Assembly: GCA_016278485.1 (NCBI GenBank)
Contig: JADQBT010000013.1
Coordinates: 1-64,000, forward strand
Origin: Halanaerobiales bacterium
GTDB lineage: Bacteria; Bacillota; Halanaerobiia; Halanaerobiales; Halanaerobiaceae
Reading direction: 5' to 3'
Length of the DNA stretch: 64,000 nt
Below are positions 1 through 9,775 of this stretch, piece by piece. Position numbers and translations under genes: made by a program. The notes below the pieces were generated by a model. It made no database searches and was not told the origin of the DNA. It saw nothing but the letters and a program-made list of their open reading frames with translations. Position 1 is the stretch's first letter. Each line of letters begins with the position of its first letter.

Positions 1-82
1 TTAGTATATCTATTAGTATTTTTTGCTTAGGTCTTCCCATTACAATTTCAACAGCAGCACTCACATCAATAGTAATAATCAT
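1..82 (-). CDS. PIN-domain (VapC/FitB-like) toxin, partial at window edge
   Basis: Only the first 27 codons are in the window; the gene runs off the left edge. It begins MIITIDVSAAVEIV, where the conserved PIN aspartate (D6) follows a short hydrophobic strand, as at the N-terminus of VapC/FitB toxic RNases, which cleave RNA with a Mg2+-bound acidic cluster. The ATG (82-80) overlaps the TGA of the upstream antitoxin gene in an ATGA arrangement, so the two are translationally coupled, typical of type II toxin-antitoxin pairs. The catalytic residues further along cannot be checked. The pairing with an RHH-type antitoxin makes the family call fairly safe despite the short piece. Confidence 0.7.
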   Translation of the reverse strand, partial: MIITIDVSAAVEIVMGRPKQKILIDIL

Positions 83-321
83 CTTTCCCTATCCTCTCTG
101 ATAAGAGGGACAGGGTCAAGAACATTTTCGTTATTATTGGTTTCAGCTAAGATACTATTAAAAAGAACTTTTCTACGTTCTTTATTTTGTTTTTCGATTT
201 CTAAGGCTTTTTCAAGTAAAACAATAGTTTCTTGGGTTATACTTCTTCTTTCAGCATCAGCAAGTTGAACAATTTTTTGATAAATATGTTCAGGTAAGTC
301 TCTAACTTGTAAAGAAGGCAT
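79..321 (-). CDS. Ribbon-helix-helix (FitA/VapB-like) antitoxin
   Basis: An 80-residue protein. I start it at the ATG at 321 because AAAGGTGG stands 7 bases upstream; a longer frame opening at 387 lacks such a site. The N-terminus MPSLQVRDLPEHIYQKI is the beta strand and first helix of FitA-type RHH antitoxins, and the charged C-terminal half should fold on the toxin. It would bind its own promoter as a dimer and neutralise the PIN toxin encoded directly downstream with a 4-base overlap. A perfect 15-base dyad at 374-388 lies upstream and is a plausible operator. Confidence 0.75.
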   Translation of the reverse strand: MPSLQVRDLPEHIYQKIVQLADAERRSITQETIVLLEKALEIEKQNKERRKVLFNSILAETNNNENVLDPVPLIREDRER

Positions 322-373
322 TTTTTTACCACCTTTCGGATTAATATATTTATTATAACATATTATAATAACG

Positions 374-388
374 CATGCAGTGTGCATG
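374..388. promoter_or_regulatory. Inverted repeat, candidate antitoxin operator
   Basis: CATGCA-GTG-TGCATG is a perfect dyad about 50 bases upstream of the antitoxin start, close to AT-rich promoter-like sequence (TATAAT on the minus strand near 350). RHH antitoxins usually bind such sites to autoregulate. The rest of 390-518 holds no gene I can support; one plus-strand frame of about 32 codons ending at 520 looks protein-like but is not recognisable. Confidence 0.45.
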
Positions 389-524
389 AATAATAACGGG
401 GGTAGCTGAACTTCGTAAATACGGATACGTTAAACGACATTTTGCTAGACTATACATTTACGAGAGTAAAAAAAGGACCAGATTGGACTTGGGGAATGAA
501 TTAAATTACTTGAAAAAACAAAAA

Positions 525-553
525 AATCTCCTAGCCATTATTGACTGGAGATT
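525..553 (-). terminator. Rho-independent terminator after tRNA-Gly
   Basis: On the minus strand AATCTCC pairs with GGAGATT across a 15-base loop and is followed by a run of seven T. It lies 32 bases past the 3' end of the tRNA-Gly gene. Confidence 0.75.
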
Positions 554-584
554 ACTATCATTCCTATTATATTAAGAAAAATAA

Positions 585-661
<77 letters not shown>

Positions 662-784
662 CCAAAATTGTCAGAACTAAATCACCGACAATTAGTATTA
701 TAGCAATTTAAATGACTTCTGTCAAGAAAAATTCACAAAATGATTTTCCCCAAAACAAAACCCACATTTGCTTCGCAAATTAGT

Positions 785-1579
785 TTAGGATACCATTCTA
801 CCTTTTCCAGCAGGAATACAGTACGGTGTTCCAAATATAGGGTCAGACATGATACTACACTTCATATCAAATACATCACGTACCATTTGACAAGTGACTA
901 CTTCTTCTGGCTTTCCCTCAGTGTAGATATTACTATCTTTAATAGCAACAATATTATCAGCATAACGACAAGCCAAATTAAGGTCATGTAAAACCATAGC
1001 AATTGTACTACCTTCTTTTTGATTTAAATCATATAATAAATCGAGAACCTCTATCTGATGGGCTAAATCTAAGTAGGTAGTAGGCTCATCTAAAAGAATA
1101 ATATTTGTTTGCTGAGCAAGTGTCATAGCTATCCATGCCCTTTGCCTCTGACCACCTGACAAAGAATCAACAGCTCTATCTGCAAGGACTTTCATTTTAG
1201 TAAGCTCAAGGGCTTTATTAACCACCTTTTCGTCTTCTTTAGACCACTGCTGTAACCAATTTTGGTGAGGATATCTACCCTGCTTTACTAATTGAAATAC
1301 AGTAATACCTTCAGGAGCTACTGGACTCTGCGGGAGAATTGCCATATGTTTTGCAACTTTCTTTGTTGGAATACTATTGATTTGTTCTCCATCTAAAAGA
1401 ATAGTTCCACTCTTAGGTTTTAGCAACCTGGCAAGAGAACGTAGCAATGTTGATTTACCACAACCATTACTGCCGATAAAAACCGTAATCTTACCCTGTG
1501 GAATCTTTAAATCTAAATCTTCTATTACAGGATCTTGGCCATATGATAATGTTAGTGATTTTGTTTCTAAACTATTCAC
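785..1579 (-). CDS. Fe3+-siderophore/heme ABC transporter, ATP-binding protein
   Basis: A 264-residue ABC ATPase of the FecE/FhuC type that powers uptake of ferric chelates, cobalamin or heme. Walker [10 protein letters not shown] is near residue 36, the signature [13 protein letters not shown] near 140 and Walker [13 protein letters not shown] near 162, followed by the H-loop at VLHDLN. It is the last gene of a four-gene operon, 11 bases after the second permease. The operon promoter region carries Fur-like boxes, so iron is the likely trigger. The exact chelate cannot be read from the sequence. A short stem-loop (766-780) follows the stop. Confidence 0.9.
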   Translation of the reverse strand: MNSLETKSLTLSYGQDPVIEDLDLKIPQGKITVFIGSNGCGKSTLLRSLARLLKPKSGTILLDGEQINSIPTKKVAKHMAILPQSPVAPEGITVFQLVKQGRYPHQNWLQQWSKEDEKVVNKALELTKMKVLADRAVDSLSGGQRQRAWIAMTLAQQTNIILLDEPTTYLDLAHQIEVLDLLYDLNQKEGSTIAMVLHDLNLACRYADNIVAIKDSNIYTEGKPEEVVTCQMVRDVFDMKCSIMSDPIFGTPYCIPAGKGRMVS

Positions 1580-1590
1580 AATTTTCCCTC

Positions 1591-2634
1591 CTATACTCTG
1601 TTTCTACTTCTATACAGTAAATAAATAAAAAATGGTGCTCCAATTCCAGATACAAGTACTCCAGCCGGGAGATCTATTGGTAAAAAAGCCGTTCGGGCAA
1701 CAAGATCAGCCAGTAATACTATTAAGCCGCCTATTATTGCTGCAACAGGGACTAAACCAGCAAATGATCTAGCTACTAATTTTCTAGCAATGTGTGGTGC
1801 TATTAAACCCACGAACCCAATTCCTCCACCATAGGCAACTGCAGAACCAGCCAGTGCAACACTAATAAAAAGCAGTAAAAAACGATTTAGCTGAACTTTG
1901 ACCCCTAAACCATAAGCCAGATTATCACCTAACTCTTTTACATTTACAGTCCTGGAAAAAAGAAATGCCGCGGGAATAAAGATAACGACCCATGGTAACA
2001 TAGAATATACCTGCCCCCAATTTGCACCATAGACACTCCCTGTTAACCAGACATAGGCTTTAGCAGTAGTAGTTATAGGACTACTTACAATCATCAATGT
2101 AGTCAAAGACCCCATAGCTGCTGCTACTCCGATACCAATCAAAACAAGTCTAATAGGTGTTACTCCCTTATTCCAAGCCAAGATATAAATAATAGTTGAT
2201 ATAATTCCAGCCCCAATAATAGCTGCAAAGGGAAGCCACTTCATACTTAGAATCCCAGAAAAATAGGTAATATAGAAAACTGCCGCTGCAGAAGCACCCC
2301 CTGAAATACCAATAATATCAGGTGAAGCAAGGGGATTACGTATAATTCCTTGTAAAATCAAACCTGATACACCCAGAGCAGAACCAATAAGTAAGGCCAG
2401 CATAATTCTTGGAAACCGTAGGGTATTTATAATAAAATTATGTCCAGTATCCTCTATTCCAGTTAAGTGTTTTATCACAGCTACAGGATTAATCATTGTG
2501 CTCCCTACAGATAATCCAACTATAATCATCAAAAACATAAAAAAAGTAAGTAAGATTATAATAGCTAATGTCCTTCTATTTATTTGGAATGATATCGAGC
2601 CTGATTTATTTCTGAAACTATCATATTTATCCAT
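1591..2634 (-). CDS. Fe3+-siderophore/heme ABC transporter permease (FecCD family)
   Basis: About 347 residues if started at the ATG at 2634, which overlaps the preceding permease stop by 8 bases; the open frame continues 16 codons further upstream into that gene, which is less likely to be coding. It has the roughly ten membrane segments of the FecCD/BtuC family and family motifs such as [20 protein letters not shown] and [14 protein letters not shown] (the loop that couples to the ATPase). With the neighbouring permease it would form a heterodimeric channel in the inner membrane. Confidence 0.9.
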   Translation of the reverse strand: MDKYDSFRNKSGSISFQINRRTLAIIILLTFFMFLMIIVGLSVGSTMINPVAVIKHLTGIEDTGHNFIINTLRFPRIMLALLIGSALGVSGLILQGIIRNPLASPDIIGISGGASAAAVFYITYFSGILSMKWLPFAAIIGAGIISTIIYILAWNKGVTPIRLVLIGIGVAAAMGSLTTLMIVSSPITTTAKAYVWLTGSVYGANWGQVYSMLPWVVIFIPAAFLFSRTVNVKELGDNLAYGLGVKVQLNRFLLLFISVALAGSAVAYGGGIGFVGLIAPHIARKLVARSFAGLVPVAAIIGGLIVLLADLVARTAFLPIDLPAGVLVSGIGAPFFIYLLYRSRNRV

Positions 2635-3643
2635 TCTTATTAAACCCCCTACGAGCCAGATAGATAAAAAATGGAGTCCCAAGCAATGCAGTCATAACCC
2701 CAATTGGCATTTCTTGCGGACTTATGATAAATCTTGCTACCACATCAGATATCAGTAGCAAACTGGCTCCAACTAATACAGAATAGGGTATTACCCATCT
2801 ATAATCATTACCAACAAAAGCACGTACAATATGTGGAACGATAAGTCCAATAAAACCTATAGAACCAGCAACTGCAACAGAACCACCGGCTAAAAAGACT
2901 ATAATAATTCCCAGTAAAATTTTAATAAATATAGTCCTCTGTCCCAGCCCTTTAGCAATATCTTCACCTGATAAAAGAATATTTATATGATTTCCCAATA
3001 GAAATGCCAGAGCCCCAGCCCCTATCATAAAAGGCAAAATAGGCATTAGCATCTCCATTGTTCTCCCAGCAACTGAACCAGCAAGCCAAAACAAAATACC
3101 TTCTAAGCTCTGTTGATTCATAACCAATAAGCCCTGTGTAAAAGAAACAAAGAGAGCCGTTATAGCTGCACCTGCTAAAACTATCTTGAGAGGGGACAAT
3201 CCATCCCTACCAAGAGAACCGAGAAAGTAAACCAGCACTCCTGCTATAGCAGCACCTAAAAAAGCTATCCACATATAATACCCTAGTGACGATACTGAAA
3301 AAAATGTAGCTGCAAAGACAATAAAAAACAGTGCTCCAGCGTTAATCCCAAAGATACTAGGTGATGCCAGTGGATTTCTCGTTAATGCTTGCATTAACGC
3401 CCCTGCCAAGGCAAGACTAGCCCCAACAACTGTAGCAATTATAGCACGTGTAATACGAGTAGTCCTAATAATAATCTGCTCTGTTGATGACTGATCATAA
3501 TCAAGAAATGCCTCAATAACAGTCTCCAATGAAATGGATGTTTGACCCAAGGAAACACTAAGCACAAAAGCAATAGCAAATACTAAAATACTGATTATAA
3601 TTCCTAGAGCCTTTAGTGATTTACTGGATAATAAATGAGTCAT
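2627..3643 (-). CDS. Fe3+-siderophore/heme ABC transporter permease (FecCD family)
   Basis: A 338-residue polytopic membrane protein, paralogous to the following permease. Diagnostic stretches are ALMQALTRNPLASPSIFGI early in the protein and GSIGFIGLIVPHIVRAFVG near residue 260, both characteristic of FecCD importers. It starts 1 base after the stop of the binding-protein gene and overlaps the next permease gene by 8 bases, so the four genes are one transcription unit. Confidence 0.9.
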   Translation of the reverse strand: MTHLLSSKSLKALGIIISILVFAIAFVLSVSLGQTSISLETVIEAFLDYDQSSTEQIIIRTTRITRAIIATVVGASLALAGALMQALTRNPLASPSIFGINAGALFFIVFAATFFSVSSLGYYMWIAFLGAAIAGVLVYFLGSLGRDGLSPLKIVLAGAAITALFVSFTQGLLVMNQQSLEGILFWLAGSVAGRTMEMLMPILPFMIGAGALAFLLGNHINILLSGEDIAKGLGQRTIFIKILLGIIIVFLAGGSVAVAGSIGFIGLIVPHIVRAFVGNDYRWVIPYSVLVGASLLLISDVVARFIISPQEMPIGVMTALLGTPFFIYLARRGFNKNG

Positions 3644-3644
3644 T

Positions 3645-4595
3645 TTATTCTGCTTCTAGTCCAAAATGTTCATAAATCTGATCTAGCATTAAATTAGCAG
3701 AAATAATCCCACCGGCCATATTCCAAGCAACTTCATCAACCATATAGACTTTATTATTTTTTACAGCATCAAGATTTTTCCATAATGGATGTCCGCTCCA
3801 CTCTTGATAAGTATTTCTAACTGCCTCATTATCTGACATGAAGATAAAGAAAGCATTTGCAATCATCTCAGGAATACTCTCTTTACTTGTTAGCTTAATA
3901 CCCCATACATCCTTAAGATGAGATTCTGGACGTGTAAAGCCAAGTTCATTTAAGACAAGACCTGCATATCCACTAAAGTAGATACGGGCATGATCTGCTC
4001 TAAAGTTAAGAACTGCTACTTCCAAAGGCCAGTTATCACCCTGGGATGCTTTTATTTTTTCTTTAAAATCTGCTACCCTGTTTTCCCAGTTAGCAAGAAC
4101 CTCCGCAGCCTTTTCTTCTCTATTCATTGCTTCACCCATTAATTTCACAGTCTTTTTAAATTCAAATACAGTTTCAGATGCTACAGTTGGAGCAATCTGA
4201 GACAAGAGATCATAAACTTTTTCATGGCGTAATTTTGAAGCAACAATCAAATCAGGATTTAACTTGGCTATTTCCTCTAAATTTGGCTGTGTCTCTAAAC
4301 CAACATGTTTAATACCCTTTAGATCATCTCTAAGATATTTATACATAGGTTTTTCAACCCAGGAGTCTACTACACCCACTGGTTTTTCACCTAAAGCAAC
4401 AATAGCATCAGTAGCACCTTGATATAGTGTAACAACTCTTAGAGGTTGACCCTTTATTTCAGTCTCACCCATTGCATGTTCAATAACCCTTACTTCTTCA
4501 TTTACATCTTGACCAGCAACCATTCCGGAACTAATAAGTAATGTGAAAGCGATTAATAGAAAAACCATTTTAAATTTTTTAGTTGATCTAAACAT
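3645..4595 (-). CDS. Iron-chelate ABC transporter substrate-binding protein (periplasmic)
   Basis: About 316 residues. I start at the ATG at 4595 because AGGAGG lies 9 bases upstream; the longer frame to 4613 would start on that ribosome site. A signal peptide (FLLIAFTLLISSGMVAGQ) is followed by a PF01497-type fold, with the typical phrases VVTLYQGATDAIVALGEKPVGV and LNPDLIVAS. There is no lipobox cysteine, so the mature protein should be a free periplasmic protein. That is unusual for a monoderm Firmicute and fits an outer membrane. It is the first gene of the Fur-box operon. Confidence 0.88.
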   Translation of the reverse strand: MFRSTKKFKMVFLLIAFTLLISSGMVAGQDVNEEVRVIEHAMGETEIKGQPLRVVTLYQGATDAIVALGEKPVGVVDSWVEKPMYKYLRDDLKGIKHVGLETQPNLEEIAKLNPDLIVASKLRHEKVYDLLSQIAPTVASETVFEFKKTVKLMGEAMNREEKAAEVLANWENRVADFKEKIKASQGDNWPLEVAVLNFRADHARIYFSGYAGLVLNELGFTRPESHLKDVWGIKLTSKESIPEMIANAFFIFMSDNEAVRNTYQEWSGHPLWKNLDAVKNNKVYMVDEVAWNMAGGIISANLMLDQIYEHFGLEAE

Positions 4596-4688
4596 TAAAT
4601 ATTTCCTCCTCATTTTTTTGTAAAATATAAGTAAAATTAATAATTATTAAGTATGTTAATCATATAAATAAGTTTACGGCAACTCAAC

Positions 4689-4701
4689 GAGAACGATTCT
4701 C
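4689..4701. promoter_or_regulatory. Fur-box-like dyad
   Basis: GAGAACGATTCTC, a perfect palindrome around a central G resembling the Fur consensus half-sites (GAtAATGATTaTC). It lies about 95 bases upstream of the iron-chelate binding protein start. A second box sits 32 bases further upstream. Confidence 0.6.
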
Positions 4702-4732
4702 AATTGAAGGCAAAAAAATATAGCGAACTCAT

Positions 4733-4749
4733 TGATAATGATTTTCATT
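4733..4749. promoter_or_regulatory. Fur box
   Basis: TGATAATGATTTTCATT matches the 19-base Fur consensus in nearly every position. Together with the dyad at 4689-4701 it predicts iron-dependent repression of the ferric-chelate importer genes to the left. Confidence 0.7.
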
Positions 4750-4856
4750 TACATTTAATATTATATCTATCCATAGTATTTTTGTCAAGTTTTTATAATC
4801 TTATTTTTTTGCAGTGTATTGCAACATGGAATTCCACATTATTTAACATGTTTAAA

Positions 4857-5495
4857 TTATTTCGCTAAAACTAATTCTTTAACAATATCAGACCAAAGAT
4901 TATTTTCCTCAACAATCTTTAAATCAGCTTTTTTTATATTATTTATTGTCTCACGATTAATATTAGCACCCCAGGTATAAAGACTAACCCAGTTAAAAGC
5001 GTCCATAAGAAATCCTAATGGTTTAGAGCCAGCTTTCATATGTTCTAACATGATAATCCTACCATCATCTTGCAAAACACGTCTCAATTCTTTAAGACCA
5101 GCAATAGGATCAGGGACCGAACAAAAAACACAAGAAGTAACTATTATATCAAAATGATTATCTGGAAAATCTAAATGTTGAATATCCATCTTCATCAGCT
5201 TGACTTCTTTACCTACTTCTACAGCTCTTTTCCTGGCCTGAGCAAGCATTTTCTCACTAAAATCTATTGCTGTTATTTCTATGCTTGAAGGATAGTAAGG
5301 AATATTTTTCCCAGTGCCAACACCTGCTTCAAGTAATTTTCCTTCTCCTACTGGCAGGTTATTGGCAACTTTATCCCATAAATTTTCTCGCCAGTCTCCC
5401 ATTTTGCCTTTTTCCATCATATACTCTAACTTATCATAAATTGGGGCTACACGATTATATCTTTCCTTTATTTTCTGGTTTTCATTCTTGACCAT
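4857..5495 (-). CDS. Class I SAM-dependent methyltransferase (UbiE/PMT-like)
   Basis: A 212-residue Rossmann-fold methyltransferase. Motif I LEAGVGTGKNIPYYP (near residue 58) binds SAM, ITAIDFSEKMLAQA is motif II, and DIIVTSCVFCSVPDP is motif IV with a cysteine-rich stretch. The family includes phospholipid N-methyltransferases and menaquinone/ubiquinone methylases, so the substrate is open. It follows csoR by 42 bases, with AAGGGGATG upstream of its start, and probably shares the CsoR-controlled transcript. A role in copper or metalloid detoxification is possible but only inferred from position. Confidence 0.75.
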   Translation of the reverse strand: MVKNENQKIKERYNRVAPIYDKLEYMMEKGKMGDWRENLWDKVANNLPVGEGKLLEAGVGTGKNIPYYPSSIEITAIDFSEKMLAQARKRAVEVGKEVKLMKMDIQHLDFPDNHFDIIVTSCVFCSVPDPIAGLKELRRVLQDDGRIIMLEHMKAGSKPLGFLMDAFNWVSLYTWGANINRETINNIKKADLKIVEENNLWSDIVKELVLAK

Positions 5496-5537
5496 AAAAT
5501 AGCATCCCCTTTTCAGGAAATATATATTTACTATGCA

Positions 5538-5813
5538 TTAATCAGTGAATTTGGCTAAAACCTGCATTAATTCATTAATCACTGCATCGCCTTCTTCATT
5601 CTTGATAGCACGTTGTACACAACCATGAGTATGCTTATCAAGGATTTTAAGACCAACCTGTTTTAATCCACCTCGGATAGCATTTATTTGGGTAAGAATA
5701 TCAACACAATATTTATCTTCATCTATCATACGTTGAATACCGCGTACTTGACCTTCTATTCTTCTTAATCTTAAATCTAGATCTTTTTTATCAAGATCAC
5801 ATAAAGAATTCAT
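5538..5813 (-). CDS. csoR: Copper-sensing transcriptional repressor CsoR
   Basis: A 91-residue all-helical DUF156 repressor. The Cu(I)-binding set of CsoR is complete: C36 within YCVD, H61 and C65 within KHTHGC, matching the x-C-H-C fingerprint that separates CsoR from RcnR and FrmR types. Copper binding releases it from DNA. Its own promoter has TTGACA-N17-TATGTT followed by an ATACC-N7-GGTAT dyad (5851-5867), so it should be autoregulated. The copper ATPase gene copA and a permease lie upstream. Confidence 0.92.
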   Translation of the reverse strand: MNSLCDLDKKDLDLRLRRIEGQVRGIQRMIDEDKYCVDILTQINAIRGGLKQVGLKILDKHTHGCVQRAIKNEEGDAVINELMQVLAKFTD

Positions 5814-5850
5814 GATAATCCCCCTTTCTTAAGTTCAATATTTATAGACT

Positions 5851-5904
5851 ATACCCTCTTTGGGTATTTAAATTAAACATAGCATTTTATTGTCATAATG
5901 TCAA
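5851..5904 (-). promoter_or_regulatory. csoR promoter with CsoR-type operator
   Basis: Minus-strand -35 TTGACA at 5899-5904 and -10 TATGTT at 5876-5881 with 17-base spacing. The dyad ATACCCTCTTTGGGTAT at 5851-5867 covers the expected transcription start, so bound repressor would block initiation. Confidence 0.8.
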
Positions 5905-5911
5905 GAAAATG

Positions 5912-7114
5912 TCAAATAAATAATTTAACTAAAAGACCTCCAAGTAAAACTGCCATAAATAGATAAGCAAATATTCTTTTAGTAGATATATTATCTTCTT
6001 CATCCATTGATTCTGACAAATGTATATTTACAAACTGTTTTTGTAAATATACTAGCCAACCGGCCAGGAGAACAAAACTAACGTTAAAATAAAATGTATA
6101 GTCAATTTTAAACTGGGCAACTTCATTAACAACCCTATTACTTTCTGGTATTATAGCAAAAGCACCAAATAAAGCATTTAAAATCAGAGCTGTTAAGACT
6201 ATACTGATATACATCACACCGGCAATATAAAAGGCTATTTTTTTACCATAATACTTAGCATTTACTGAAACCAATGGTGGTACCATTAAATCTGAGTAAA
6301 TAAAACCCATAATACCTGCAAATAAAACTCCATTAGCATTTAAGACAGTAGCCAGCGGAATATTACCCATCGAACCTATGAAAGTCATCGCTGCCACTAA
6401 AGGAGCTACCAGAGCATTTTCCAATGCAATCAACCAGCCTGGTAATGTATCAGTCATTTCTATTAAAAATATCTTATTCCAGAAACTAGTTGGCACAAAT
6501 ACTGCAACAAAACCAGCAATAATAAAACCAATTAATATTTCTTCCCAGACCATCTTCCATTCATCTACAAAGTTTTTACCAACCATTCTCCAACCTTTTT
6601 TACTGGTAATTCTCTTTTTCCAATCAAAATCTTCATCAACATCAGATCCATCTTGATTTACTTTCTCTCTTGCCTTTTTAAACCATTTTTCTGGATAGGT
6701 GACCTTTATAATAATACTACTAATCGTTATTAAAAGAAGTCCACCAATAATTTCAGCTACTAGAAATTCCCAGCCAAGAAAAATTAAAATAAGTATCCCT
6801 AGTTCTATTACCAGATTGGTAGAAGCAAACATAAAGGCAACCGCGGCAATAAAGTTTGCGCCTTTCTTGACCAAAGATCTAGCCGCAGCGAGTGCTGCAA
6901 AAGAACAGGATGAAGAAGCTGCTCCAAAAATAGTTGATAAAGAAATACTTTTAACGTCAGCTTCTCCCATATATTTAGTTAACTCTTTTTTAGGAACAAA
7001 GGCTTGAATCATGGCACTAATAAAATACCCTAAAATAAATGCCCAACCTGCTTTCCAGAAAAAACCAACTGCTGTTAAAGATGCTTCACCATATAATTGA
7101 AGAAATTCACTAAT
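5912..7114 (-). CDS. DUF318/ArsP-type permease, probable ATT start
   Basis: A polytopic permease of PF03773 (roughly 400 residues), with the family's CSxC-like loop here reading AASSSCSFAALAAARSL. The first ATG (7012) would remove the first membrane helix. The same frame continues upstream without a stop through SEFLQLYGEASLTAVGFF and GWAFILGYFISAM, a good first helix, to three consecutive ATT codons directly behind AAGGAGGAG. I therefore place the start at the ATT at 7114 (8 bases from AGGAGG), an unusual initiation codon. It lies 78 bases after copA, so copper control is likely. Substrates in the family are metals or metalloids; the real one is unknown. Confidence 0.75.
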   Translation of the reverse strand: MSEFLQLYGEASLTAVGFFWKAGWAFILGYFISAMIQAFVPKKELTKYMGEADVKSISLSTIFGAASSSCSFAALAAARSLVKKGANFIAAVAFMFASTNLVIELGILILIFLGWEFLVAEIIGGLLLITISSIIIKVTYPEKWFKKAREKVNQDGSDVDEDFDWKKRITSKKGWRMVGKNFVDEWKMVWEEILIGFIIAGFVAVFVPTSFWNKIFLIEMTDTLPGWLIALENALVAPLVAAMTFIGSMGNIPLATVLNANGVLFAGIMGFIYSDLMVPPLVSVNAKYYGKKIAFYIAGVMYISIVLTALILNALFGAFAIIPESNRVVNEVAQFKIDYTFYFNVSFVLLAGWLVYLQKQFVNIHLSESMDEEDNISTKRIFAYLFMAVLLGGLLVKLFI

Positions 7115-7192
7115 AATAATCTCCTCCTTGTCTACAGTAAGCTGTTGCTATTATTATAGTTAATTCTCTCTGCTGATGCAAATTTTGCTATT

Positions 7193-9664
7193 TTAATTAT
7201 CATAATTAGGTTTAACATCAATTCTACGTAACATGTTTGCGTTTGTTATGACACTAATTGAACTTGTGGCCATTGCTATTTCAGCAATAACTGGGTGCAG
7301 TAATCCTAATATTGCAAATGGAATTGCTACAATATTATAGATAAAAGCCCAGAATAAATTCTGTCTTATCTTCCTGAAAGTAGCTCGGGAGAGTTTGACT
7401 GCTGTAATAACTGCTGATAAATCTCCCCTGACCAAGGTAATATCTGATGATTCTATCGCTATATCTGTTCCTGTACCAATTGCTATCCCAACATTAGCCT
7501 GAGTTAATGCAGGTGCATCATTAATACCATCTCCAACCATAGCAATGATACCAAATTCATCCTGTAATTTCATTACTTCATCTACTTTTCCATCCGGTAA
7601 AACCTCTGCCACAACATGGTCAATACCAACCTCTTTGGCAATAGCTTTAGCGGTCCGTTCATTATCTCCCGTAATCATAGCTGTTTCTAATCCCAACTCT
7701 TTTAATTCTCTGATAGCATGCACTGAATCCTCTTTTAATGCATCAGCCACAGCAACTATGCCTAATAATTTTTCTTCAGTTGCTACCAGCATGGCCGTTT
7801 TAGCTTCTTTCTCCAAACGAATCATATCATCTTCAAGCTCACTTGGATCAATACCAGCTTCATTCATTAATCTACGACTACCCACTAAAATATTTTTACC
7901 ATCTATGGAAGCTTTAACTCCCTTACCGGTCACTGCACCAAAGTCTTTTACCTGCTTTATTTCAAGACCCCTATCTTTAGCATCATTGACTATTGACACT
8001 CCCAAGGGATGTTCAGAACCAGATTCAACACTAGCTGCTAACTGGAGAAGTTCTTCTTCGCTACTACCATTAACTGTAACCAGATCTGTAACTTCAGGTT
8101 TACCTTTGGTTATTGTACCTGTCTTATCAAAAACAATTGTATGGACATCTTTCATGGTCTGAATTGCTTCACCTTTACGTATCAAGACACCATTTTCCGC
8201 ACCGATTCCACTACCAACCATTAATGCTGTCGGTGTAGCAAGACCCAGTGCACAAGGACAAGCAATTACTAAGACTGCAATGGTAGCAAAAATAGCCAAG
8301 GTAAATGTACCAAGGGTTGGATTAACCCAAGGCAAGAAACTCTGTGCCCAGATACCTACACTTCGAAACTCCTCCGGGAAGACCAACCATAAGATAAAAG
8401 TAGTTGCTGCAATTATCAGAACTGCTGGAACAAAAATACTGGTTATCCTGTCAGCAAACTCCTGAATAGGAACTTTGGTTCCCTGTGCTTCCTCTACCAT
8501 CTTGACAACCTGTGCTAAAAATGTATCTTTACCTACTTTAGTAGCTTTTACTTTTATTAAACCATTTTGATTAACTGTTGCTCCTATAACTTCATCACCA
8601 ACAGTTCTTTCAACAGGCATTGATTCTCCTGTTGCCATAGATTCATCAACTGTTGATTTACCTTCAACAATCTCACCATCTGTCGGAATCTTTTCACCAG
8701 GTTTGATCAACATCACATCACCAGGTTGAACCTCATCAATTGAAACTTCTTTTTCTTCACCATCAACGATTACTGTTGCCGTTTTGGCACCTAACTCTAG
8801 TAGTTTTTTAATCGCCTGTGAAGCGCGGTCCTTAGCAGTCTCTTCAATATATCTACCTGTTAAATGAAATGCCATAATCATTGCTGATACGCCAGCATAG
8901 TTTGCTATCGGTGTAAAAAACACGGCAGGCCCTGTCAGAAAAGCTGCCCCAGTACCAATTGCTATCAAGACATCCATATTCGCACTACCATGACTTACCG
9001 CCCGATAGGCTGTCACAAAGGTCCTTCTACCATAAACAAACAATGGTGGAATAGCAAGTAAAACCATACCAAGATTAAAGATCGTCATATTGGGCCAAGC
9101 AATCCCAAATACCATTTCCGGAATCATCCATAATATAATAGGTATTGTAAAAAGCCAGGTACCCCACATTTTACTTTTGGCTTCTGCAACTTTCTTTAAA
9201 TCATTATCCTTTTCCGCTTCAGTCTTTTCATCACCTTCAAAACCGATGACTTCATAACCTGTATTTTTTACTATTTCTTCAAAATCTTTTCGGTCTAGAA
9301 CCGTTGGATCATACTCAACAGTACCTTTTTCAGAAGCTATATTTACATTAGCTTGATAAACACCGTCTGTTTTATTTAAAGCTTTTTCTACTGCTGCCGA
9401 ACAGCTAGCACATGTCATGCCGCCGATTTTTATTATGATCTTTTCTCTTTCATCTTTTACATCATAGCCTGTTCCTCGTACGACTTCTGCTAATTTTTCC
9501 TCATCCGTTTCGGAAGGATTAAATTCTACATAAGCTTTTTCTGCTGCAAAATTAACTTGAGCTTGTTGCACACCTTTAGCTTTATTTAAGGCTTTTTCAA
9601 CAGTTTGTGCACAACTTGCACAACTCATTCCTTCTAACTGCAATGTTACTTTTTTATTTTCCAT
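7193..9664 (-). CDS. copA: Copper-exporting P1B-type ATPase
   Basis: An 823-residue P-type ATPase pumping Cu(I) out of the cytoplasm. Two N-terminal HMA metal-binding domains have GMSCASC (about residue 13) and GMTCASC (about 81). The transmembrane metal site is CPC (near 468), the phosphorylated aspartate is in DKTGT (near 511), and the hinge motif GDGINDAP is near 711. ACGGAGGTG stands before the ATG. The promoter has TTGACA-N17-TATATT followed by a CsoR dyad at 9706-9722. The chaperone gene copZ is elsewhere in the window (21553-21762). Confidence 0.95.
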   Translation of the reverse strand: MENKKVTLQLEGMSCASCAQTVEKALNKAKGVQQAQVNFAAEKAYVEFNPSETDEEKLAEVVRGTGYDVKDEREKIIIKIGGMTCASCSAAVEKALNKTDGVYQANVNIASEKGTVEYDPTVLDRKDFEEIVKNTGYEVIGFEGDEKTEAEKDNDLKKVAEAKSKMWGTWLFTIPIILWMIPEMVFGIAWPNMTIFNLGMVLLAIPPLFVYGRRTFVTAYRAVSHGSANMDVLIAIGTGAAFLTGPAVFFTPIANYAGVSAMIMAFHLTGRYIEETAKDRASQAIKKLLELGAKTATVIVDGEEKEVSIDEVQPGDVMLIKPGEKIPTDGEIVEGKSTVDESMATGESMPVERTVGDEVIGATVNQNGLIKVKATKVGKDTFLAQVVKMVEEAQGTKVPIQEFADRITSIFVPAVLIIAATTFILWLVFPEEFRSVGIWAQSFLPWVNPTLGTFTLAIFATIAVLVIACPCALGLATPTALMVGSGIGAENGVLIRKGEAIQTMKDVHTIVFDKTGTITKGKPEVTDLVTVNGSSEEELLQLAASVESGSEHPLGVSIVNDAKDRGLEIKQVKDFGAVTGKGVKASIDGKNILVGSRRLMNEAGIDPSELEDDMIRLEKEAKTAMLVATEEKLLGIVAVADALKEDSVHAIRELKELGLETAMITGDNERTAKAIAKEVGIDHVVAEVLPDGKVDEVMKLQDEFGIIAMVGDGINDAPALTQANVGIAIGTGTDIAIESSDITLVRGDLSAVITAVKLSRATFRKIRQNLFWAFIYNIVAIPFAILGLLHPVIAEIAMATSSISVITNANMLRRIDVKPNYDN

Positions 9665-9704
9665 CTAATACACCTCCGTGTATATTAAAAATATTGATAT
9701 ACTT

Positions 9705-9762
9705 TATACCCCTATTAGGTATTGCTTAGACATAATATACCACCCTATATCTAGTTTGTCAA
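9705..9762 (-). promoter_or_regulatory. copA promoter with CsoR-type operator
   Basis: Minus-strand -35 TTGACA at 9757-9762, -10 TATATT at 9734-9739, 17 bases apart. The operator ATACCCCTATTAGGTAT (9706-9722) lies just downstream of the -10, the same layout as at csoR. Confidence 0.82.
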
Positions 9763-9775
9763 GTAAACTCAACTC

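Noticed and set aside
390-520. Small plus-strand gene ending near 520
   Set aside because: About 32 codons look protein-like but start after a stop, have no start codon with a ribosome site and no recognisable family.
7545-8162. 205-codon plus-strand open frame
   Set aside because: Lies entirely antisense to copA, has no ribosome site and a serine-rich, implausible composition.
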